64,000 nt of DNA, taken from the NCBI GenBank assembly GCA_905178155.1, contig CAJINV010000004.1, forward strand, positions 2,744,565 through 2,808,564. The letters run 5' to 3'. The position numbers were made by a program, and so were the translations under genes. Every line of letters starts with the position of its first letter. Within the stretch, counting starts at the first letter, position 1. Below are positions 34,828 to 45,520 of the stretch, piece after piece. The notes under the pieces were generated by a model that worked only from the letters and a program-made list of their open reading frames with translations, had not been told where the DNA came from and searched no databases. This DNA is from Amoebophrya sp. A120. Taxonomy: Eukaryota > Sar > Dinophyceae > Syndiniales > Amoebophryaceae.

Positions 34828-35663
34828 GGTTTCAGAAGGAACACAGACAAGAAATCGATAACTCAAACGGACATCAGTAAATACGTACTTTATTCTTGTT
34901 TCTGTGAGTATTAAAATTGAACGACTACGACTCACCTCTCTCTTTCTCTCTCTGCAGCTGTTCATCGGTTTCATCTTCTGGCGGCGTCACGAAAATCTCA
35001 GTCCCGGATCTTCTGGCGGGTGCTGATGTAAGCCTTAAGCCATGCGGCCTAGACAGTAGCGGCTAACATAGAAATAGCACACTCTTGCGCATCGCCGTTG
35101 CTTGTGTGTGTTTTTTTTTCTTTCGAGTGTTTTGTTGTGAATCTTGGAAAATAATAAAAGTCCAAGGCGTGATGTTCAAAGGCGTCGCTGTCGTTCGTGA
35201 GAATTATGGGGCATCTTGCAGTATTGCGGTTTGCCTTGCTTCTGCAGCCGCGTCCAGGGGGACCGGGTCAGGTTCATCTACTAGCAGTCATGTTCTACAC
35301 ACAGGTCGTGGCTAGAAAGCAACATATCAGACAGGATCTTCACCATCTGGGACAAGGACAGCGAAAAATTGACGCGTTCCACCACCGTAACAAGACTAGT
35401 TTTTTTTGCCCACTGTCGTGGCCCTCCCGACCGCATCCACAAGAAAGATTCGCAATTGTTCTACGAACGCCGCATAGTGGTCAGCCTTGCTGGTGACGTA
35501 TCATACCAAAATCTTCCTGCGTCACAACGGTCAAGCTGACAGCGGATTGCAGTTCACATGCGTGGTCATGCGTCGTGATATTTCCCCCACTGATGTTGAC
35601 ACGAGGAGTCCGCATAGGTGGAGTCCCCAAACGAGGAAGTTGAGTCAGAATACATAAGAGCTA
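34828..35663. other. Intergenic, nothing recognised
   Basis: No supported exon. A short CT repeat lies near 34937-34955. Confidence 0.4.
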
Positions 35664-37645
35664 CTAGTACTCGAAGGCGATCAACGAGACCGACAGCTTG
35701 ACAATCATGACCAAAGTAGATTTGCTTCTGATACTGTTTTCCTTCATGTGCGCTGCAAAGTCGTCTATCATCACCGGCTATGCATTGCAAAAGTATCTAC
35801 TACCTCTCCCTCGCATTAGCAAATTGCAACCCTGCAGCAGGACAAAACAAAGTGCTTTATCTTTACCTAAATCTGCATTTACAAGGGCAATTTCCATCTT
35901 TCTTTCGGGACAAGTTTGCCATGCAATTCATCATGCTAGTACAAGTTAGGCACAAGCAGGCTTTTGCATTGCATACCGGCCATGCGCCGTCCTCGTCGTA
36001 GTCCTGTCGTGCATTGATTCATGTTGATCTTTCAGAAGAAGAAAAATCAATTCGAAGAACCTAAGTAGCGCTCCTCTGCCAAGCAACAGCAGGTTGAGGT
36101 TTATTTTATGCTGGTGCCAACATGCGAATCATCATCATACAAAATTGTAGAGCATGCTGGACCTAGCCCTAGGTTCTCACCGTGAAGTGAGTGGCGCTGA
36201 AATGAAATCGACGCAAGTGAGTGTCTTACCGACAAATCGGCTTTGCAGGTGAGCAACTATCAAAAGAAAAAGCTGAGCCGTGGCCGTGGTTCCTGACAAT
36301 ATTCAATTCATTAAACACAAGGGGCAAAAGCAACAGGAGCATACGTCGCAAGTAAAAAAGTTGAAGTTCTTATTGCATACAGCACGCTCTAGAATAACTT
36401 GGACTAAAAATCAAAAATTCTTTGCCCCTGGTGCTGTTTCTGTAGTTTCTTATATCTTTCTTCACATAGAGCAGGACATGCTTATGATGTGTCAAACGGT
36501 TCAGACCAAGCTTTTTGCTCTTTGATAGCAGTAGGTCGAAGACCATATTCCAGACGTCCTTTGATATTGCCGGTTTTTTGTTATGCTCTTCGACGTAAAC
36601 GAGCCAGCTGTTTGCGAGTTCCGCGTTCCCAAAAAGCGGCAAAAGCAGTTTCCAGACTTCTATCGCCATCTGATTTTTTTTGTGATTTGTATGTTGGACA
36701 GTGGAAAGAAAGAAATGGAAAATATTGCGAGTGGTCTTCAATACGATGATGTATTTTCATCTTCGGTGTTGTACCACACAGAATTATGATTATCAATCGT
36801 TTTTGGAATATAAATAAGTCATCCGCGTAATCCCCATATTGATACAACGTCACAGAATGCCATGATTTTTCTACCTCTTTCCCGAGCTGCTTTTGGCCTG
36901 GCTCGAGGGAAAGGAGGAAGACGTTGTTGTAAACACGTTTGCACAAGGGATGCGTTGGCTGTAGTTGGCTCCGCATCTCGTCTACCCTTTCACGGAGCTG
37001 CGCGCAATCCTGTGCACCAAACACGGCGAGACCTTTGTTGATTTCGGAAAAACAAAAATAGATAAGGACCACCTGGATACCGGGTGAAAAGAGCAACTTT
37101 GTGGCCGCTCTTCACTACTGGCCTCATTTTCATTTGACACTCAACACATGAACAGAAATCGAAATGCGGTGCACCATCGAGAGAATTATCCAGCTCTGAT
37201 TCGATTGGACGAGGTCATCATGCGATAAGAAAATTTGCAAAGCGTCACTGCCTCTGTCGCGTGAAGGTGACACAATCTTTTCTCACAGAACTGGGAAGGA
37301 GGACAGAGGCCGCCTAGATATCAAAACAAACTCAGCATTTTCTTGCGTTTTCCACTCTATACCGTGCAAAAACTCGGTTTTTGTGAAGCTGCCCATCTGT
37401 TTGGCGCCGCAGTGGTAACACCAAACCAGGGCTACGGGGTCCAGGGGCGAAAAGCCGAGGTCTTCGCACAGTTTCTCGGTGCCTGTTTCCGTTATTATCA
37501 GCTCACTGCTGCCGTCGTCCGGCGTTTCGGCGTACTGCGCAAAAAACGCTTCCTGCTTCCGCGTGTCGGGCTTTGGCGGGGCGTACCCATACTGCCCGCG
37601 CGACCCCCCGGACCGTCCCATCCCTCCCGTCATGCTGGCAAACAT
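35664..37645 (-). CDS. DCN1: DCN1-like protein (cullin neddylation co-E3)
   Basis: Promotes NEDD8 transfer to cullins by bridging the cullin and the E2. Exons about 37645-37328, 37009-36875, 36669 to about 36513, 36003-35976 and 35778-35664 give about 249 residues (human DCUN1D1 has 259). Landmarks in order: KLCEDLGFSPLDPVALVWCY and SFTKTEFLHGIEW (EF-hand-like half), VYNNVFLLSLEPGQKQL, MAIEVWKLLLPLFGNAEL, EEHNKKPAISKDVWNMVFDL, and DYDEDGAWPVMIDDFAAHM, which ends the PONY domain. Exons 1-2 and 2-3 join through GT-AG introns in phase. The GAWPV segment is split by an IE at 35779. The 3' border of exon 3 is uncertain. A Gly/Arg-rich N-terminus replaces the UBA domain. Confidence 0.9.
35779..35975. 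mobile_element. Introner-like element, family A (diverged interior)
   Basis: 197 bp, TATGCATTGCAAAAG and its exact inverse CTTTTGCATTGCATA at the ends, perfect duplication ccggc. Removal turns ...GGCGCATGGCCGG/TGATG into DGAWPVMIDDF, the conserved DCN1 sequence. Confidence 0.96.
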
Positions 37646-39217
37646 GATGGACTTTTACAGGAAGTCGAAGAAGTGCCGGCGGAAATTATGCTCGTGAAGT
37701 ACGAAGGTTTATTTTCCGGCACTAGTTGTTGATGCTTCTTTTATTGATACTGATTCAGTATCTGTTCCTAATGTGTATGTAGTTGGTGTGTTGAATGTGA
37801 ACGATGTTGTAACCGCATCGGTGGATGAATTCGTCGCGCGTTTGTTCTTGAGTAGCTGCTGCAATAGCGTGCTGTCTTGTGGTGTTCCACGGGAAGGCTT
37901 CCTTGCGCTGAAGACGCGGGAGTGTTGTGCTTCTCGTTCTCTCCGGGGTTGTGCTCGTCGAGTAACAAGCTTTGCTTGTGTTTATTCCAACGCGCAGACC
38001 GCCCCCTGTCCTCCTTGTGGGATCTTCAAGTAGAATAAACACTACCTGCGAGATGAATTATTGTGCGGGTAAAAAATCACCGCAGGTGTTCTTGAGTTGT
38101 GGACCAACTGCTGGTGCTCCTTACTGCAGGGAAGATGTTCACGAGGATCATCGAGCTAACCGTTCTCCAGGTCGCCCAGGCGTGTGGTCTGCGTCTGGCC
38201 TTTGGTCATACTCATAGAATCTCATTTTTGCATTTGCTAGAATCATAATTTCTTTTCATCAAGATCAAGATAACTCAAAATAGTTGTAAAAATGCTAAGT
38301 AACTGTTCTTGATTTCTTTCTATGACATAAACACTTCTGTTGAAATAAACAGAAATACTGCGAACATAATGAAGGGGATAAAATCACAATAGAAAATGGA
38401 TCAACATGATCGTATTAAATAGTAGCTTTGAAACAAGACCCGAATTATTTACCTCAACACTTCAGGAAGGGATAGAAAATTGAAATTCTGAATTTGTGTG
38501 TGTGCGCCGTACGCATTGGATCCAGGATATCGAACGTAGTATCTATTAAGATCTCCACATCAACAAGAAACGAGGAAAAATAGTGACCACCTGATAGCCA
38601 GCACGATATTTGTAAACACGAAAGAGCCAAAAATAAATCGTCGTTTTTTCGTCTCATAATTTTTTCTTTGCAGCTCTGTCTGGTGCTTCTTCTTCAAAAA
38701 CGAAACGCAGAATGAACCAACACGACCTCCATCCGCGCTAACTAGTAGGCCAACAACCAGCTGCATCTGACCGTCGTCCACATCAGTCGAGACGACCTGT
38801 CGCGGCCATCAGAGCCTGTTCTTCGCTATCGATATTTCATCTCCAGCTTCTTCATCCACTTATTTTGTATTTGTACAGTGTTTTCATTTCCTTAGCTGTT
38901 GTTCGCTTCAATCTTCATTTCGAAATACCCAAAATCTGGACGATCGCGACGCTATATGCTCTGTTTTCCTTCGCGTTGTCATGATAGCAGCTGAAACAAA
39001 GCTTGTTCTCCTGGCTAAATTCTACAAAAACTTGGTTACTTTTATCCGTTTTCTGTATTCTCACGAACAGGTCGCTGTTGAAAAAAAATCATCAGTGTGC
39101 TGCTGTGCCAGCGCAGGACTGCTAGTGCAGCATGGTAATACTTAGGTCGTAGTAGATATTCTAAGTCTAACTATATCCATCATCAATGTTAATGTGCTCA
39201 TTTCACCTCCTGCTTCT
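37646..39217. other. Stretch with no supported gene
   Basis: Several minus-strand frames (37755-38042, 38560-38781) are weakly protein-like but show no family or splice partners. The rest is AT-rich. Confidence 0.4.
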
Positions 39218-39500
39218 CTAGTAATATGCCGTGTCATTTTTCGCGTCAAAGTTGGGCATGGTGCAGTTGGTGTCGAAGAGACGCAAACGAAACTGGTCCG
39301 AATTGTAGTCCGCCAAAGTGTATGAGTTGCAAAAGTATCGCACTCGTATAAATGCATTACAAATTTAGCATGAGAAATAAAATTTGTAATGCAGATTTGC
39401 CTTGGGCGATAGATTTGTTGTAAATGCAAGACTTGCATTTATACGAGTACGATACTTTTGCACAGGATAGAGTGGGATTCCCCCGCCGCCGCAACCAAAA
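39218..39500 (-). CDS. Terminal exon pair split by an IE, parent gene uncertain
   Basis: Downstream of the IE (39320-39218) the minus strand reads TLADYNSDQFRLRLFDTNC and ends at a stop, clearly coding-like. Upstream of the IE the exon (about 39470-39500) is short and its frame ambiguous. The order and strand allow it to be the 3' end of the gene 41458-44570, whose last exon stops at a GT donor and ends in a similar aromatic/LRLRY pattern. That would need a roughly 2-kb intron carrying the GC-rich segment 39531-40984. Confidence 0.45.
39321..39469. mobile_element. Introner-like element, family A
   Basis: 149 bp, TATGAGTTGCAAAAG...CTTTTGCACAGGATA, duplication aagtg/gagtg (4 of 5). TIR GCAAAAGTATCGCACTCGTA is nearly intact, suggesting a recent copy. 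Confidence 0.92.
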
Positions 39501-39530
39501 GCCCTTTCCGTCGTATCACGCGTGACAAGG

Positions 39531-40984
39531 TCTTTTACTCCCGCTCCCCAGTAGGTTTCCGATTTATAACACGCCCAACGATTAAATCTTAAACTACTTT
39601 CAAAAATGTTGCCTAGCTTCTAAAAGTCCGTGCGCAGGCTCTACCATGTTGGCCCGGTGCATCGGCAACGTGCCCTGTGTAAAGCATGACTCCAGCCTGT
39701 CGACCGGCATTGCCCCTCAACGCCATGCCCCAAAGGAAAAAGGCACAACAAGCAAGACCACTGGGGGCGGAGGCATAATTATCGTGCGCCAGGGCGCTTC
39801 TTTCGCAATGGCAACGATAGCCCCTTCTGGGCCATCGCGCGCGCCGCGCTTCGCTTTCACTGACGTGCGGGCGCGTGCTTCCGAATCGCTGGAGGGCTGG
39901 CCAATTTACGGCTGCGGTGCGGCGCGCTGGTTTGTGGTCCCGACTGACAACCCTTGTCGCTGTGCCGCTCCTCGCGCCCTGCGGAGGGCGCCGGAGCTGT
40001 GAAAGGCGGCGGCCAGGTTTTTTGTCTACTACGCCACTGCTGTTCCAGTGGGCCGCTCAACACAGGCCTGCTCACTGCTAGGCGCGACTCGCTCTCGCTT
40101 CTCCCCAATGCGGGCGCAAGCGGACCCATAGGCCGCCCGCTGTTATTTTGCGCGGCCTCAAAGAGCGCGCCCCGCCATTAGCCGGCCAGAAAAAATTGCC
40201 CGTGGGTGTGCGCTGCCGCTTTCTGGTAGGGACGCGAATTGCTCCGCCGCTTTGATGGAAGCAGGTCGCGTTCCCATTCAGCATCCAATTGCCGCCGAGC
40301 CTCCACGCATACACCTGGCGATTTTCTCGGCCACCCCAGGGGGCCTCGGCAGGGGGTCTGAGGGGGTCCTCAGACCCCCCCTCTATACCAACGCCCAGCA
40401 AGACCTAGCTTTTTTGCAGCCCCCACGGTACGGTCCGCCAAAGGGGGGTCCCGAGACCCCCACCAATAACCCCCCCTCGATGGGCCGGAAGCTTCTGCCG
40501 TGTCTTTCGATTTCGCAGAAAACGGGGCGGCGGCCCTTCAAAGAAAACGCGCCCCAGAACATCTGGAAGGGCGCGAGGGTGTGGCGTTCGGGCTGCACAC
40601 CGATACCCATTCCAGGCTTTTCCCAGGTAACTTTCTTGCATGCGCCGCTGCCCCGGTTACGGGCTTGGTGTGTGTGCATGCTTCCCCGGAAGCGTAACTA
40701 AGGCCGATTGCGGCGCCGCCGCGTTTTGTGCGCCGCGGGGGCGCGCGCATTCTGCTCCCAACAAAAGGACGGCCACACGTACCCGCACGAAGGCGGTGGA
40801 GTTTGTCTACCTGCCTGGTCCGTCGGCCCCCGGGCCCGGGCGAGGAAATACGAAAGCAGGGCCGAAGGGTGTTCCACGTAAGGAACCGGCTCAGCACATG
40901 GGCCCGATCACAAAAACACACACGCGCCCAACTCGCTTCGGCAGGCGGTTTCTTTTACTCCCGCTCCCCAGTAGGTTTCCGATT
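39531..40984. mobile_element. GC-rich segment flanked by 34-bp direct repeats
   Basis: Identical 34-bp repeats (TCTTTTACTCCCGCTCCCCA...) at 39531-39564 and 40951-40984 enclose about 1.39 kb that is visibly richer in G+C than its surroundings. Inside is a strong hairpin (arms 40352-40362 and 40369-40379). Short frames on both strands look like chance products of high GC. Could be an insertion, a solo-LTR-like remnant or a local duplication; no terminal inverted repeats or transposase seen. Confidence 0.5.
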
Positions 40985-41457
40985 GTGCTGTAGTTGCACA
41001 GCAGTTTTAGCAATAGGACTTACTAGCTTGTGATCTCAATCCAGTAACTAACTCTACCTTGCATCTCGTCTGCATGTGACAAGCTGAGACGAACAAGACA
41101 ACGCGGCTTACAGTTAGAACTACATGCAGATGGAGTAGACGTGGACCACGTGCACTCGCTTTTAATAGGGACTCATGCGAAACCTCCATCTGCTGGGTAG
41201 AGCAATGACGGAGTGGATCTTTTCACGCAGGATAGGTCGCCCTTATACCACATTTGGTCGTCCACTTGTCCCGTGTCAGACTGTCGGTTGTCGCTGTCGA
41301 AAGGAGCTGTGCAGCATTGAGGTGGAACTACAATTTTTTCTGATCGTGAAATGCGTATGACGAAAACAACTTTTCTAGTAGCTACAGCAACACAAACAAA
41401 GTAAAGAAGCTAGGAGAGTTCATGATGTTCTACATGATGAAATATACAGGGTCGCAC

Positions 41458-44400
41458 TGGCGGGGTATCGGTGTATCGCAGGCGCAGCGTGTAAATGTCC
41501 GGCGAATTCGGATAGTGCACCAGTTCGAACCACTGCGAGGTGCGGTAGTCGCAGTAGTTGTATCCTGTGCAAGAGTATCGTACTCGTAGTAATCGAAGTT
41601 ATGCATTACAAATCTTTTTTTCAAGGTGAATCCGCATTACAAATTATGTTTCTCATGCTGGGGAAATTTGTATATGCAATTTACATTAGTACGATACTTT
41701 TCCAATCCATAAGTTGTTGTACACTACCAAATATTCCTCGGGCGGTTCCAGCGGCCGCGAACTGTTCGTGAAGATCTCCGTACCGAGACACCACCCGGTG
41801 TGCGACGGTCCTTCGTAGGTCAGATCGTACGTGTCGCCCTCGGCAACCTCCAGCTGGACCCATTTCGCCGTCCGGTTGGCGCAGCCGTAGTCGGGCGGGT
41901 TTGTGTTCAGGACCACCCCGGGCTCCATGCAGTCCAGCTGCTCTATGGCGTCCTCAACTGTTACACTCTCAAGTGTTATTAAATACATGAATTTGTGATG
42001 CAAGAATGGAAAGAGTGAACGAGGCGACCTTGCGCGTCTGGCATGACAGATTTGGCACAGATTAGCAGCCTGTTTGGCCCTCTGATAATTTGTCATGCGA
42101 AGCAGCGTGATGGTGTCGATTCTGAAGATAGTCTTGCATGGCAAATCATGTAACAGTTGAGAGTGTAACATTTGAGAACGCCATATGCTCCGTGCGTTCC
42201 ATCGTGTGCTTGATGAAAAACGGCGTTGCGTCGGGGTGGGCCATATCGTTTGCAAAAGTTGTATCGTGTATCGTGCTCGTAGTAATTACCGCAAGTAGTC
42301 ATGCATGACAAACCTCCTGTTCATGTTCAAGGTAAACCAGCATGAGAAATTCGAACTCCACTTGTCATGCTGAGCTAGTTTGTGAAAATGCACTTAGTAC
42401 TACTAGCAAGTACGATGCAGCTTTTGCAATCTATACGCCACATCCGCGTCGCTGGAGTTGGAGTACCAGTGGGGCAGGTCCTGCCTTGTCGTGTCGCGCA
42501 AAATTTTGACGTCGCAGTATGCACTGCAAAAATGTCTGGGTCTGGAAGGAAGGATGCAACTTGTCATGCTAAGTTTGGACTGTGAAAAAATCTGTGTTGC
42601 ATGGTTGCCAAAAGTTGTCCACTTTTGACCAAGTTGGGAGGGAGTTTCTCATGCAGGGTAGGCATAATAGAGATCGCACAGAATCTGTTATGCTAGGGCC
42701 TGCATTCCAGCCCTCGTGGGTCATGCAAATGCGCATTCCATTCTTCCAGACCTAGACACATTTGCATTTGATACGCAGACACGCTTGACGATGGTGGCCC
42801 GCTGTTGGTCCACTTCGAGTTCGGTCGCGATGTCACCCCGGTAGGTATCAGAGTGCACAACTAGTACAACTCCCCCTCGTCGTCCCCCTCAATTTTCGCA
42901 GCAAGTAAGCAGGAGGACCAGCAGCGGACCCGGCAGCGAAAATGATGGTGCATCGACATCACAAGTTCAGGCAGTGACTGCACCAGTATACTGAAACTAA
43001 TGTGGCGCTCGACCTCGCGGGTTGATCATGTCGTGAAAACCACACAGCTTCAAGATCAACACAGCATACAGCACTTGCTATTTATTTGCATGACAGATCA
43101 TGAGGGGAGCAGGGGGCTTTTGGTTTTGTCGTCGGCTTTGTGCAGTCGGATAGTAGGCCACCGTGCGACACAGGTCGTTCTTGTCCTCGTTCTTGCTTTT
43201 GGTTTCCGGGCCCCACTGTACCTGGAGGTAAAAGTCCCGGGCCGGGTCTGCGCTCTGCAGTGTAAAGGCGGCCTGCCGGTTCAGGGGGCAGGCAGGCACG
43301 TCGGGTTTGTTTTCGTAATACATCTTGTCGTACGGCGCCGGCTCGTCGTTGTTCGTGTTCGGATCCGAAAACGGCTTTTCCTTGAGCGGAATGCGGCGCC
43401 ACGTGGACTCCCGGTTGGTATCGGATTTGGCCCAGGGGATCTGCTTCATCCCCACAAAGTTCGTGTCCGGGACGCCCGGAATTGCGCTCGGGTCCACGTT
43501 ATCCAGTGCAAATTTGTCAGGGTCTGGAAGAGTGTAAGTTTGTCATGCTTGTCTCTCATGACTCCTAAGAACTTTGTGATGCATAAGCCTGAGGAGAGTC
43601 TCTCGCCTGTCATGCAAAAACGCAGTTTGCCATGTAGAAAGCGAAACACGGAGCAGGAGCTCAAGAACTTGTCATGCTTGGCTGCGTGTTGCAGCGCTTC
43701 CAACAATCCCAAACCAGCATCACAAGCTTCCAGACCCAGACATATTTGCATTAGATACACATCGCTGGAGGTGTAGCGCAAGGGCCCGCCGGATTCGGGC
43801 TTCAGGTCCCAGTTCGGATTTATCCTGTGCAAAAGTATCGCACTCGTATTGCAATCATGCATTACAAATTTTTTATTTTTTCTCAAGGCAAAACAGCATT
43901 ACAAATCTTATTTTTCATGCTGAGGGAATTTGTCATGCATTCATACGAATACGATACTTTTGCAGTTCATAGGATTTTCCACGTACTGGAAGACGGTATC
44001 GTGGTCGAGCGACCCCGGGCCGGTGTTTTTGTAAGTGAAGAACATGGAACCACCCTCAACTTTTTTGTCTTTCTGTGGAAGGCTGGATACGGAACTCGTC
44101 TTAGTGCTATGTTGATCAGCGTCGGTCGTGCTTTTTTTGCTGACTTCAATTTCGTTCGTCGAGGTGCTCTGCTCATTCACAACTTTCTTGCCCTTCACGT
44201 TCTTCTTGATCCCGTTCTTTACTCCGGAAGCTGAAGCAGCACGGATTTTCTCTTTTTTGTCGTTTTTTTCTGCATGGTGATGGGAGGTCTTCAACAGCGA
44301 GGAGGCCTGATGCTGGTCAACACGGTTCACGACTTGCAGAGCGAATGCTGCGCCCGGAGCAGGTTGGACAGAGTCAGAGAAGGTAACGTCCAGCACGACC

Positions 44401-44570
44401 TTGTAAATACTCCAGCACGACCAGCACGTCGACATGATCTTCATAGGACGGCGGGCGAGCATTTGAAGTAGAAGCTGGAGAGATTTTCTAGACCCCGCAG
44501 AAGCTCCTGCTGTTGCACCTACAGAAGCTGCATTTTTAGAATTTTTCCGAGTGGTCTTCTGATCACTCAT
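41458..44570 (-). CDS. Unknown protein built from eight exons separated by seven IEs
   Basis: Exons 44570-43972, 43820-43758, 43499-43153, 42845-42774, 42517-42436, 42243-42186, 41943-41712 and 41560-41458. Removing each IE with one duplication copy leaves exactly 507 open codons. All seven introns are IEs and no ordinary intron occurs before the final GT donor at 41457. The N-terminus is Ser/Lys-rich with a hydrophobic stretch (STCWSCWSIYKVVLDVTF) that may anchor it. The rest has an ectodomain-like look with scattered Cys, Trp and Tyr and N-glycosylation sequons (YSNSSD, CANRT, FTNSS). No family recognised. The ATG at 44570 is preferred; an upstream ATG at 44849 abuts a transposon. The last exon ends at a donor, so at least one more exon follows, possibly at 39218. 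Confidence 0.78.
41561..41711. mobile_element. Introner-like element, family A, inverted orientation
   Basis: 151 bp, TATCCTGTGCAAGAG...CTTTTCCAATCCATA, perfect duplication agttg. Removal gives LVVYNNYCDYRTSQW. Confidence 0.94.
41944..42185. mobile_element. Introner-like element, family C
   Basis: 242 bp, TATGGCG...CGCCATA, TIR core CTCAACTGTTACA, perfect duplication tgctc. Closely related to the copy at 14794. Removal gives ERTEQLDCMEPG. Confidence 0.94.
42244..42435. mobile_element. Introner-like element, family A, diverged
   Basis: 192 bp, TATCGTTTGCAAAAG...CTTTTGCAATCTATA, duplication ggcca/cgcca. Removal gives SDADVAHPDATP. Confidence 0.9.
42518..42773. mobile_element. Introner-like element, family B
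   Basis: 256 bp, TATGCACTGCAAAAATGTC start, GTCTGGGTCTGGAAG TIR, perfect duplication cgcag. Removal gives VKRVCDVKILRDT. Confidence 0.95.
42846..43152. mobile_element. Introner-like element, family D, long copy
   Basis: 307 bp, TATCAGAGTGCACAACT...TGTGCAGTCGGATA, perfect duplication gtagg. Removal gives LCRTVAYRGDIATE. Confidence 0.9.
43500..43757. mobile_element. Introner-like element, family B
   Basis: 258 bp, TATCCAGTGCAAATTTGTC...CATATTTGCATTAGATA, duplication cacgt/cacat. Removal gives YTSSDVDPSAIPG. Confidence 0.93.
43821..43971. mobile_element. Introner-like element, family A, inverted orientation
   Basis: 151 bp, TATCCTGTGCAAAAG...CTTTTGCAGTTCATA, perfect duplication ggatt. Removal gives QYVENPNWDLKPE. 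Confidence 0.95.
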
Positions 44571-45314
44571 GGTGCGTCTACGGCAAAACAAGGACCGCGA
44601 TGCATTGTTCCGGGGGAAAAATCCTGGTGCTGTCCACCGTCCGCACGAATCTTCTCGTGGGACCGCTTTATCCGGAGCCTGCTTCCCGTCCGGCTCCGGG
44701 GGAAGCTGCTGCTGGTGCAGTAAAAACATGATGGCGCTGCGGATTATCCTCCGACCGGTGCTGCTTGAGGCGAGGAACAAAAAGTTCTTGTAGAAGGATT
44801 GTGCAGCAGGAGTAGTCCACGACCTCGCGGGTGGTGGTGGTCCCAACAAGCCCTATTGGTGGACATAGGCAGGATCATCCCCCCAAGGATCACCCCCCTC
44901 AAGATGCAGGGGGGGTTAGGGGGGCCAGGGGGTGGGCCGGGGGCAGGAAGGTAGGGGGCAACGAGCGAGGCCGGGGGCAGGCAGCCAGGCTACGGGGGGG
45001 GACAAGGGCAGGCGGGCCGGCGGCAGGCAGACCGGGGGCAGGGCGGGGCGGCGTTGGTATTTGCTGGAAGGCCTTCCCAGAGGTTTCCTGGGCCAAGATG
45101 TGCTACAGGCGGGCAGCCACCCGAGGAAGCCCGGGAGCGCCTAGCGCCTCGCCCCCTGAGGCAACAAAGGCGGCACAGTGAGCGAGCCCCCCCGGGCGGG
45201 GTCACGGCAAACCAACGAAGGGGGAAAGGGGGGGCAAAGAACAGAGAGGGGCGCGAGGGCGGCAAGGCCGGCGGCGCGTGCCTCCGGCCCGGAACAGGAA
45301 GGGGCAAAGGGGAA

Positions 45315-45366
45315 TCGTCTGGGCCAGCCGTCGCGACGGCGCCGTCGCGACGGCTGGCCCAGACGA
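45315..45366. repeat. Perfect 52-bp palindrome inside the MITE
   Basis: Two exact 26-bp arms centred between 45340 and 45341 (GTCGCGACGGC/GCCGTCGCGAC at the centre), with no spacer. Confidence 0.95.
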
Positions 45367-45373
45367 CACCGCC

Positions 45374-45412
45374 GAAACCCTAAACCCTAAACCCTAGCCC
45401 AAACCTAAACCC
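45374..45412. repeat. Telomere-like CCCTAAA repeats inside the MITE
   Basis: Three consecutive AAACCCT-type units followed by two degenerate ones (AAACCTAAACCCTAT). An interstitial telomere-type array right next to the palindrome. Confidence 0.85.
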
Positions 45413-45423
45413 TATGCCCTTTA

Positions 45424-45500
45424 GGGGGGTGATCTTGGAAACTTGAGGGGGGTGATCTTGGAAACTTGAGGGGGGTGATCTTACCTTGAGGGGGATGATC
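45424..45500. repeat. 23-bp tandem repeat at the right end of the MITE
   Basis: Two full units starting GGGGGGTGATCTTGG (45424, 45447) and a third diverging one (45470), then a degenerate GGGGGATGATC. The unit contains the element's own TIR sequence. Confidence 0.85.
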
Positions 45501-45520
45501 CGGCCTACGTCCCCTATTGG

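Larger units (their letters stand above)
44860..45511. mobile_element. 652-bp DNA transposon-like element (MITE) with TIRs and 9-bp TSD
   Basis: Flanked by ccctattgg at 44851-44859 and 45512-45520. Ends are inverted repeats: left GGATCATCCCCCCAAGGATC and right CTTGAGGGGGGTGATC...GGGGGATGATCC, extending to GACRTAGGC at the tips. The interior is very GC-rich and carries a perfect 52-bp palindrome, CCCTAAA repeats and a 23-bp tandem repeat. No transposase frame is credible. A TSD of 8-9 bp is compatible with hAT- or Mutator-like mobilisation. Confidence 0.8.

Noticed and set aside
39646-40993. Overlapping frames of 100-150 codons in the GC-rich segment
   Set aside because: Present on both strands and in several frames at once, as expected from few stop codons at high GC.
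44831-45390. Plus- and minus-strand Gly/Arg/Pro-rich frames in the GC-rich element
   Set aside because: They reflect base composition inside the TIR element; no family resemblance and strongly biased residues.
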